Source: CAZVBR01 sp964625755 (GTDB lineage Bacteria > Patescibacteriota > Minisyncoccia > Phycocordibacterales > XYD1-FULL-46-19). Taken from it: DNA of 14,516 nucleotides. The notes under the pieces were generated by a model. That model had not been told where the DNA came from. It ran no database searches and was given only the letters and a program-made list of their open reading frames with translations. A program made the translations under genes and the position numbers. Shown here in pieces: positions 6,868-12,030 of the stretch (the first letter of the stretch is position 1; each line of letters starts with the position of its first letter). The stretch is taken from contig CAZVBR010000015.1 of the NCBI GenBank assembly GCA_964625755.1, positions 1 to 14,516 of the forward strand, in the 5' to 3' direction.

Positions 6868-8028
6868 ATGTCTTCTTCATCTCACATTTTATTATTAATA
6901 ACTCAAGGTAAGGTCGGGGGAGCTCAGATGTCGGTTGTGTCTCTCGCTCGATCATTGGCCGAGGTTGGCCAGAATGTGTCTGTCGCTTACGGAGAAGGGG
7001 ATTTTTTGGCTGAGGTGTGTACCGAAAACCGGATAGACAATTTTCGCCTCCCGCATTTGAAAAGGACGGTAAACCCGGTGACGAATTTGCGTTTTCTTTT
7101 TTCGTTTCGCCGGCTTATTGACCGCCAGAGGTATTCGATAATTCATATCAATAGCTCGAATGCTCTTTTGGGGGCGATCGCGGCTCGATTCAGCCGTACT
7201 CGACCCCGGGTGGTTTTTACTTTTCGAGGTTTGTCGTTTTTGGATCCGGCCGCCCCGATATCGAAACCGGCTCGTGTATTTTATGATCTTTTGTTTTGGT
7301 TTTTGGTTAAGTTCGTTGATGAGCCGGTTTTTGTCAGTCAGGCTAATTTTGAGGAGGCCAAACGGCGCCGAATAGTGTCTTCCGGCCGGGTTGTTTATAA
7401 CGGTCTGGACGGCAGAAAATTGGAGTTTTTATCACCCCTCGGGGCTCGAGCTTGTCTGGCCGAGGCGACTGGAAAAGATCTGTCTTCGGCTTTGCTTTTA
7501 GGTTCGATCGGTCGCCTGGCACCGCAAAAAAATTATTTTTTTCTGATCCGACAAATGACAGAGCTGGGGGCTAAATTTCCGGAGTTAAAGCTGGTTATTA
7601 TTGGAGGTGGTCCGGAAGAAGAGAAACTTCGGCGTCTGATCTTAGAAGAGGGTTTGACAGATAAGGTTTTTCTGGTCGGTGAGATGCCGTTTGCCTATCG
7701 CTGTCTTTTGGCTTTTGATGTTTTTGTTTTGACGTCTTGTTACGAAGGAATGTCGATCACTTTGATCGAAACTCTGTTTGCCGGGGTGCCGGTTTTGGCC
7801 AGTGATGTCGGGGGAGCTAAGGAGCAATTGAAAGACGAAGCTCAACTTTTTGAACTAGGCGATCGGTCGGATTTTCAAACCAAATTGGAGCATTTGTTGA
7901 GTGATCCGGGTCGACGTCAAGAGTTGGCTCGATTCAATAAAGATCGTTCCGGAGTGTTTGGTATTTCTGTCACCGCTCGAGGTTACCAAAAGATATATCG
8001 TGATCTGGAGTCCGGCAAATTTACCTAG
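6868..8028 (+). CDS. Glycosyltransferase, GT4 family (GT-B fold)
   Basis: The enzyme transfers a sugar from an activated donor onto a growing lipid-linked or surface glycan at the cytoplasmic membrane face. The N-terminal half has the GT4 acceptor-side motif GGAQMS (17-22) after a hydrophobic first strand. The C-terminal donor-binding half has GSIGRLAPQKN with R216 and K221, VIIGGGPEEEKL, and the EX7E motif with E293 and E301 (YEGMSITLIETLFAG). This is the retaining GT4 signature. At 386 aa it is of normal length and looks intact. It starts 12 bases after the ATPase stop without a visible Shine-Dalgarno sequence, so it may be read from the same transcript. It ends 18 bases from the end of the convergent flippase gene. 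Donor and acceptor sugars cannot be read from sequence. Confidence 0.92.
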   Translation: MSSSSHILLLITQGKVGGAQMSVVSLARSLAEVGQNVSVAYGEGDFLAEVCTENRIDNFRLPHLKRTVNPVTNLRFLFSFRRLIDRQRYSIIHINSSNALLGAIAARFSRTRPRVVFTFRGLSFLDPAAPISKPARVFYDLLFWFLVKFVDEPVFVSQANFEEAKRRRIVSSGRVVYNGLDGRKLEFLSPLGARACLAEATGKDLSSALLLGSIGRLAPQKNYFFLIRQMTELGAKFPELKLVIIGGGPEEEKLRRLILEEGLTDKVFLVGEMPFAYRCLLAFDVFVLTSCYEGMSITLIETLFAGVPVLASDVGGAKEQLKDEAQLFELGDRSDFQTKLEHLLSDPGRRQELARFNKDRSGVFGISVTARGYQKIYRDLESGKFT

Positions 8029-8046
8029 AGGGGGCTAAACCAGAAT

Positions 8047-9294
8047 TTACATTCGCCAGAAAAAATACAGATTGAGCGCTTTGCCGATCAAGTTGTTGGC
8101 TACGAGACTGCCGATCATTCCGGGTAATCCATAAAGCGGAGTAAAGATCAGGAATAAAGTGACCCGCAGTATCGGTAATGTTGTTCTGGTGATGTATAGA
8201 TATTTGATCTTTTTTTCGGCCGTTAAGGCGGTACCGGTGAGCGATAGAGGTTTAAGAGCGAGAAGTAAAACCAGGATCTGGAAATAAACGACCGATTCTT
8301 GGTACTGAGGTAGGAGAAGTTCGTAAAGCCAAGGAGCAGCCAAGGCCGTTATGACCGCAACCGGTCCGGTGAACAAGAACAGGAGCATTATTTTTTTAAG
8401 GATCTTTATCTTTCTTTTCCGACCTCGAACTCCGTTTTCGGTTAATTTCGGTAAGGCCAAGGATTCAAAGGGCATTAGTTTCCGGATCTTTTCGAGGGGT
8501 TTTTGGGTAAATGAGTATATGGCTACCTCCGCCGGTCCCAGGATCGTCCACAGTATGATCTTGTCGAGCTCTTTGGTTACTTGGCCGACTATCTTCATGC
8601 CGGTCAGATTTTTACCGTAAGAGATCATCTCCTCGTCAACGGTGCTGTTTTCTGTTTGCTTAGAGGTGTAGATGAAAGTCAGTCCTTTAAGAAGAATAGA
8701 TGAGCTGAAAATGACCAAAATTATGATCCACAAATTATCTGTCAGGATTAGGGTGGGGATGAGAGCTAAGGCTCCCCCCAATTTTATCAGGATGCTGATA
8801 AAGGTTTTAGTATCAAATTTTTTCTTCCCGCCCCAAAAGCAACTTGAGATCGCGAGTGATTCCCGGAAAGGAAAGAATAGAGCTATGATAAAGAATGACC
8901 CGGCCAAAAGAACATTCTCATTTATGGCATAGTAAGCGGCTATGATCAAAAGGATACCGGCCCCGATCAAGGACCACCGAGTCTTAACCTTAAACGCTTC
9001 TATTAGTGACCCCTCATACCCCTTGGCCGTGCTCTGCAGTAAGGCGGTGTTCATTCCCGGTAAGCTGAATATCTTCAAAGTTACGACGATTGAAATAATA
9101 AATTGATAACTCCCGTATGTTTCCTGGGGGAGGAAATTGGCAAAAGCCAGCATGGTCGCAAACGTGATCGCATTCAGTATAATGCGACCGAGTACCAGCC
9201 AAGAGCCACCACGGGCCGCATAGATCATGTCGGTTTTGGTGTATTTTTCTGACCAACGTAACAGGCGGCCGATTTTTTTCTTCCAGATTTTCAT
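8047..9294 (-). CDS. Wzx-type polysaccharide/lipid-linked glycan flippase
   Basis: This is a polytopic membrane protein of the MOP/MATE exporter superfamily, polysaccharide-synthesis branch. It would flip undecaprenyl-linked oligosaccharides across the membrane. The 415 residues contain about 12 hydrophobic segments. Early in the protein a family-typical stretch reads YAARGGSWLVLGRIILNA, then LAFANFLPQETYGSYQFI; the middle contains ELDKIILWTILGPAEVAIYSF, common in this family. An ATG at 9336 would add 14 residues, but it lies inside the putative -35 region. ATG 9294 (MKIWKKK) is preferred because a TACAAT -10 box lies 13 bases upstream. The gene is convergent with the GT4 gene and divergent from the first FKBP gene. 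It most likely serves the same surface glycan as the GT4 and O-antigen ligase genes. Which glycan it carries is not knowable here. Confidence 0.88.
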   Translation of the reverse strand: MKIWKKKIGRLLRWSEKYTKTDMIYAARGGSWLVLGRIILNAITFATMLAFANFLPQETYGSYQFIISIVVTLKIFSLPGMNTALLQSTAKGYEGSLIEAFKVKTRWSLIGAGILLIIAAYYAINENVLLAGSFFIIALFFPFRESLAISSCFWGGKKKFDTKTFISILIKLGGALALIPTLILTDNLWIIILVIFSSSILLKGLTFIYTSKQTENSTVDEEMISYGKNLTGMKIVGQVTKELDKIILWTILGPAEVAIYSFTQKPLEKIRKLMPFESLALPKLTENGVRGRKRKIKILKKIMLLFLFTGPVAVITALAAPWLYELLLPQYQESVVYFQILVLLLALKPLSLTGTALTAEKKIKYLYITRTTLPILRVTLFLIFTPLYGLPGMIGSLVANNLIGKALNLYFFWRM

Positions 9295-9307
9295 ATTCAC
9301 GTTATGT

Positions 9308-9336
9308 ATTGTAAAGGAAAAAAGGCCGGAAGTCAT
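9308..9336 (-). promoter_or_regulatory. Promoter of the flippase gene
   Basis: On the minus strand, TACAAT (9313 to 9308) is preceded at 17 bases by ATGACT (9336 to 9331). Transcription would start near 9301, about seven bases before ATG 9294, so the mRNA would be nearly leaderless. The ATG of the longer reading frame is part of this -35 hexamer. Confidence 0.45.
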
Positions 9337-9355
9337 TTTCAGGGTTAATAACTGA

Positions 9356-9383
9356 TTGTTTTTTCGGGGTTTTGTTTTAAAAT
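9356..9383 (+). promoter_or_regulatory. Promoter of the first FKBP gene
   Basis: TTGTTT (9356-9361) and TAAAAT (9378-9383) are spaced by 16 bases, with a predicted start near 9390. It lies back to back with the flippase promoter in an intergenic region of about 125 bases. Confidence 0.4.
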
Positions 9384-9419
9384 GAAAGACGAGGATTTAA
9401 TAGTTAATTGATTGGAGTG

Positions 9420-9854
9420 ATGAATAAAAATGTAATAATAGCTGTGGCGGTGATCGTTTTTTTGTTGGGAGGGTTTTTGTTTTTCTCTCTCGGCAGTGAT
9501 CGGCCGGAGTTGAGTGATTGGGGTGAGGGAAGAATAGAGGATGTCGAAAAAGGGGACGGTCAGGTGGTCTCAGAAGGTGATCGAGTGGTAATTCATTACG
9601 AGGGGGCACTGGAAGACGGGACCGTTTTTTCCAGTTCGATCAAAAGAGGTAACCCGACTAGATTTACCGTTGGATCAGGAAGTGTGATCACCGGCTGGGA
9701 AGAGGGAGTGTTGGGCATGAACGAGGGGGGGATTCGTAGATTAGTGATCCCGCCTGAGTTGGGTTATGGCTCTGAGGAGCGGGGTTCGATCCCGGCAAAT
9801 TCGACCCTAGTCTATGAAATTAGACTTCTGAAGATCGAATCAAGACCGGAGTGA
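9420..9854 (+). CDS. FKBP-type peptidyl-prolyl isomerase, membrane-anchored, divergent active site
   Basis: The protein is 144 aa. Residues 4-25 (NVIIAVAVIVFLLGGFLFF) are a single N-terminal membrane anchor, so the enzyme domain (about 50-140) faces outward. FKBP landmarks are present: VIHYEG (57-62), DGTVF (66-70), ITGWEEGVLGM (90-100), LVIPPELGYG (108-117) and the terminal STLVYEIRLL. Relative to FKBP12, D37 is S71, F46 is T80 and F99 is Y132, while Y26 (Y60), I56 (I90), W59 (W93) and Y82 (Y116) are kept. Proline isomerisation may therefore be weaker or of altered specificity, leaving a chaperone role. ATG 9420 is chosen because the anchor follows directly; GGAG sits only two bases before it, so in-frame TTG 9408 or GTG 9417 remain possible. 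It is followed in tandem by a canonical paralogue. Confidence 0.9.
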   Translation: MNKNVIIAVAVIVFLLGGFLFFSLGSDRPELSDWGEGRIEDVEKGDGQVVSEGDRVVIHYEGALEDGTVFSSSIKRGNPTRFTVGSGSVITGWEEGVLGMNEGGIRRLVIPPELGYGSEERGSIPANSTLVYEIRLLKIESRPE

Positions 9855-9882
9855 TGGGTGGATTGAAAGTTGTGGTTGAGTA

Positions 9883-9903
9883 GTTTCGAACGGTTCCCGA
9901 AAC
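9883..9903 (+). terminator. Weak hairpin between the two FKBP genes
   Basis: GTTTCG (9883-9888) pairs with CGAAAC (9898-9903) around nine bases. A T-run (GGTTTTTGG) lies a further 11-15 bases downstream. It may partly separate the two FKBP transcripts, but the stem is short and the T-run is not adjacent. Confidence 0.25.
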
Positions 9904-9943
9904 ACTGTGTCGGTTTTTGGGGATTAATGAACAGGTCCTTGGT

Positions 9944-9973
9944 TTGTTGCCGTTTGCTGGTGTGGTGTATAAT
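9944..9973 (+). promoter_or_regulatory. Promoter of the second FKBP gene
   Basis: A perfect TATAAT lies at 9968-9973, with TTGTTG at 9944-9949 (18-base spacing). Transcription would begin near 9980, giving a leader of about 27 nt with an AAAGG ribosome binding site. The element lies inside the longer upstream reading frame and therefore supports ATG 10007 as the start. Confidence 0.6.
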
Positions 9974-10006
9974 ATGGTGGTAATTATTAGATTATCTAAA
10001 GGATGT

Positions 10007-10462
10007 ATGAGATCTATAATCATTGCGGTCATTATTTTTATTTTTTTGGTAGGCGGGGCTTTTTTAATTCGCAGTCAAGAAGTGTCTTCTCCAATCGAAA
10101 GTGATCTCTCGGAGGAAGGTGTCGTAGCCGAGTCGGCCGATCTTGAGATCGTGGACACTGAGGAAGGAATAGGTGAGCCGGTGACTCTTGGTGATCAAGT
10201 AGCCGTTCATTATGAGGGCCGATTGGAGGACGGGACGGTTTTTGACAGTTCTTTTGATCGGGGAGAGCCTTTTAGATTTACTGTCGGAGCCGGAAGTGTA
10301 ATAGAGGGCTGGGAGGAAGGTTTGTTGGGCATGAAAGAAGGAGGGTCACGAGAATTGGTTATTCCACCTGAGATGGGTTACGGCCCGAGAACTGTCGGGA
10401 TGATCCCGCCAAATTCAACTTTGATATTTGATATCGAATTGCTCGAGATCGAAACAGAGTAA
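10007..10462 (+). CDS. FKBP-type peptidyl-prolyl isomerase, membrane-anchored, canonical active site
   Basis: The 151-aa protein has an N-terminal anchor (residues 3-21, SIIIAVIIFIFLVGGAFLI), an acidic linker (28-55) and an FKBP domain (about 60-149). It would catalyse cis-trans isomerisation of prolyl bonds in exported proteins on the outer face of the membrane. All FKBP12 pocket residues are present: Y69 (Y26), F79 and D80 (F36, D37), F89 (F46), V98 and I99 (V55, I56), W102 (W59), Y125 (Y82), I133 (I91) and F141 (F99). It shares long blocks with the preceding FKBP (GW EEG, LGM, LVIPPE, GYG), so the pair is a tandem duplication. ATG 10007 is chosen over an in-frame TTG at 9917 because AAAGG precedes it by a few bases and a TATAAT promoter lies at 9968-9973. 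Confidence 0.95.
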   Translation: MRSIIIAVIIFIFLVGGAFLIRSQEVSSPIESDLSEEGVVAESADLEIVDTEEGIGEPVTLGDQVAVHYEGRLEDGTVFDSSFDRGEPFRFTVGAGSVIEGWEEGLLGMKEGGSRELVIPPEMGYGPRTVGMIPPNSTLIFDIELLEIETE

Positions 10463-10592
10463 AATCATTTCATCCGGCAAATGGCCAGAAAAGTCTTTAT
10501 TCGTCTTGATTGAAAGTGCCCAGTCTCTGAATCAAAGATTTTGAGTTGATAGCGAGGATGTATTAGAGTTTTATTTTAAAGTGGATCAATAG

Positions 10593-11555
10593 ATGATAAT
10601 AAAGAGGATCGAAAAAGCACTTGAAGGTCTCCCCGGCTTGAAAGGTGAGCTTAAAATATTTTACTCAAAACAAAGAAAGCTTTCTTGGGTATGTTATTTC
10701 TCGGACGATGAAAAGGAGTATGTGTTGAAGATCCCGCAGAGAGCGGTTCGAGGCAAGGGAGATGGTCAAGTTGAGACACAAAGAAAGGCTGAAGCTGAGT
10801 GGATTAGCCTGAATTATTTTTACGATCTGGCCGATTCCGATGATTGTCCGATAAATTTTGTAAAACCGGTGGCTTATCTCTCGGAGTTAAACGGGGTGGT
10901 GACGGAGAAAGTTTCCGGGTCGGATCTGTATCGATGGCTGAAACGTGACCACCGAAAACTTGAGAAAGAAAAGAATCGAGACCTTCTCAGGCGAGTGGGA
11001 GCCGGTCTTTCTTTTCTACAGGCTCGGCAAAGAAAAGAAGTAAAAAAGTTGAAATTCAAGTGGAAGAAAACCGATGACCTCGTAATTGACGAAAAATTAA
11101 AAAATATTTTTGAGGAAAATCGATTAGATCATTTTTATACCGTTGAAAGCATGACCGGATTTGATATTCGAGATATTTTGGTGTCCGAGGAAGGGCAAGT
11201 GTATTTGGTTGATCCGGGTGGTGTTGAAAAAAGATATATTTATGAGACAGTGGCCAATTTATTATCTACTCTAAAGATCTTACATCAGGGTGATTTATTT
11301 TTTCCCTTGAGGACGGTTAGTCGAGCATATGAAAAGGCATTGATCGAAGGTTATTTGGGTGACGATCAGTGTGATCAAAAATTACTTGGAGTATTTGTTC
11401 TTGCTAAAATAACTAAGCTTTACAAAATTGCCAGAGATAGAAAATTACCACAAAGGTTCGGATCAGGAAAAGTGTTAACAAAGATCTATCTCGATCCTTT
11501 TTACAAAAGAGAGATCAAAAAAACAATCAAGGAATACGGATTGGGGCATTTTTGA
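10593..11555 (+). CDS. Kinase-like protein (APH/phosphotransferase fold), probably catalytically degenerate
   Basis: The 320-aa protein shows the outline of an aminoglycoside-phosphotransferase-like kinase. YVLKIP (43-48) gives the ATP-binding lysine K46. EAEWISLNYF (67-76) gives the helix-C glutamate. PVAYLSELNGVVTEKVSGSDLYRWL spans the hinge at about 92-116, and VGAGLSFLQ (135-143) matches the helix before the catalytic loop. The catalytic loop aligns as MTGFDIRDIL (187-196) where active relatives have HGDxxxRNIL: the catalytic aspartate falls on G189 and the magnesium-binding asparagine on D194. VYLVDPGG (203-210) provides the metal-binding D207. It may be a pseudokinase or use altered chemistry. 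No signal peptide. Spacing from the FKBP gene is 130 bases with no clear promoter; a TTGATT/AATCAA stem lies at about 10506-10535. The palindrome island begins 20 bases after its stop. Fold assignment is moderate; the substrate is unknown. Confidence 0.72.
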   Translation: MIIKRIEKALEGLPGLKGELKIFYSKQRKLSWVCYFSDDEKEYVLKIPQRAVRGKGDGQVETQRKAEAEWISLNYFYDLADSDDCPINFVKPVAYLSELNGVVTEKVSGSDLYRWLKRDHRKLEKEKNRDLLRRVGAGLSFLQARQRKEVKKLKFKWKKTDDLVIDEKLKNIFEENRLDHFYTVESMTGFDIRDILVSEEGQVYLVDPGGVEKRYIYETVANLLSTLKILHQGDLFFPLRTVSRAYEKALIEGYLGDDQCDQKLLGVFVLAKITKLYKIARDRKLPQRFGSGKVLTKIYLDPFYKREIKKTIKEYGLGHF

Positions 11556-11574
11556 GAAAATTCGAGAAGTTCAC

Positions 11575-11617
11575 AAAATAAACTACCTCGCAGCAAGCTG
11601 ACGAGGTATTTTATTTT
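11575..11617 (+). terminator. Bidirectional terminator-like hairpin after the kinase-like gene
   Basis: Hairpin A of the repeat begins 20 bases after the stop at 11555 and ends in the T-rich ATTTTATTTTG, so it can end transcription of the kinase-like gene. The A-rich left arm gives the same layout on the minus strand. Here the repeat seems to serve as the gene's terminator, whatever its origin. Confidence 0.5.
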
Positions 11618-11646
11618 GAGAACCCCTCGGTTCTCAACGCCGAGCC
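11575..11646. repeat. Palindromic dispersed repeat, copy 2 (inverted relative to 1-71)
   Basis: This is the inverted partner of 1-71, with three mismatches. It holds hairpin A (11575-11617; 16-nt arms, one C-T mismatch, inner CAGC/GCTG) and hairpin B (11616-11637; TTGAGAACC, loop CCTC, GGTTCTCAA). Within the hairpin A stem the copies differ at three positions: one exchanges a G-C for a G-T pair, and the other two move a single mismatch by one position. Both copies thus keep a near-complete stem. Confidence 0.85.
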
Positions 11647-11664
11647 CCTCAGGAGGGGCTCGGC
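11639..11664. repeat. Perfect GC-rich hairpin C of the palindrome island
   Basis: GCCGAGCCCCTC (11639-11650) and GAGGGGCTCGGC (11653-11664) form a perfect 12-bp stem around only two bases (AG). The left arm overlaps the end of repeat copy 2. GCTCGGC, the beginning of the same unit in reverse orientation, is visible at 1-7. Confidence 0.8.
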
Positions 11665-11676
11665 TGCTCTCTGCCA

Positions 11677-11700
11677 CAAGGGAAACTACTACTTCCCTTG
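11677..11700. repeat. Hairpin D of the palindrome island
   Basis: CAAGGGAA (11677-11684) pairs with TTCCCTTG (11693-11700) around the eight bases ACTACTAC. A second partial copy of the right arm (TCCCTT, 11704-11709) follows and could compete for the left arm. Confidence 0.65.
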
Positions 11701-11713
11701 ATATCCCTTCATC

Positions 11714-11754
11714 GCGCATTCATCTCCGCAGCCAAGCTGCGGAGAATTCTGCGC
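11714..11754. repeat. Two-level hairpin E of the palindrome island
   Basis: TCTCCGCAG (11723-11731) and CTGCGGAGA (11737-11745) form a perfect 9-bp stem with a five-base loop. GCGCA (11714-11718) and TGCGC (11750-11754) form an outer stem separated by a symmetric 4x4 internal loop. This layered form resembles folded single-strand recombination substrates, but I see no integron core sequence. Confidence 0.7.
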
Positions 11755-12030
11755 TAGATTAAAAAAGTGCTCGAAAGGCATAAGGATGCTCGCAGCTTGA
11801 ATTTGAGGTGGAGGATTTAGGGTTAAAGTGGTTGCTCGGCGAGGCGGAGATCATCAAGATCTTACAGGCTGTCCGGAAAAGAAAAGATTCACTGAAATAG
11901 GTTAAAATTTCTTACCTTAAATATGCCTCAAGCTGGGTTTGAAATGAGCGTTACCGGTCTTTTCTGGCGGAGCGGTTTTTCCTTTTGAAATAAGAATTGA
12001 ACTTTTCTCTCTCCGTGTTATATTGAAGTC
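11755..12030. other. Rest of the non-coding island between kinase-like gene and O-antigen ligase gene
   Basis: After the hairpins the sequence holds no full gene. A short open stretch on the plus strand from a GTG at 11808 to the TAG at 11900 has 30 codons. Its translation (VEDLGLKWLLGEAEIIKILQ and a basic end) looks protein-like. No good ribosome binding site precedes it, and a TAA lies in frame at 11781, so it is either a tiny gene or, more likely, the relic of a larger one. The rest, 11901-12030, is A/T-rich and ends in the promoter of the next gene. Confidence 0.4.
11997..12024 (+). promoter_or_regulatory. Promoter of the O-antigen ligase gene, leaderless type
   Basis: TTGAAC (11997-12002) and an extended -10, TGT followed by TATATT (12019-12024), are spaced by 16 bases. 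Only six bases separate the -10 box from ATG 12031, so transcription would start on or next to the start codon. There is no Shine-Dalgarno sequence, as expected for a leaderless mRNA. Confidence 0.6.

Noticed and set aside
9917..10006. 30-residue N-terminal extension of the second FKBP
   Set aside because: It begins with TTG, contains the TATAAT promoter, and places extra sequence before a typical membrane anchor; ATG 10007 has a ribosome binding site.
1..11646. Composite transposon bounded by the inverted repeats
   Set aside because: No transposase or target-site duplication is visible, and the interior holds housekeeping genes such as murC.
11501..11719. A 72-codon minus-strand open frame running through the palindrome island
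   Set aside because: It is made almost wholly of the hairpin arms, has no ribosome binding site, and the other repeat copy (1-71) has TGA where this copy reads CGA, so the frame is not maintained.
11714..11754. Integron attC-like site
   Set aside because: The two-level hairpin resembles a folded attC, but I found no R or L box core (GTTRRRY/RYYYAAC) and no integrase gene.
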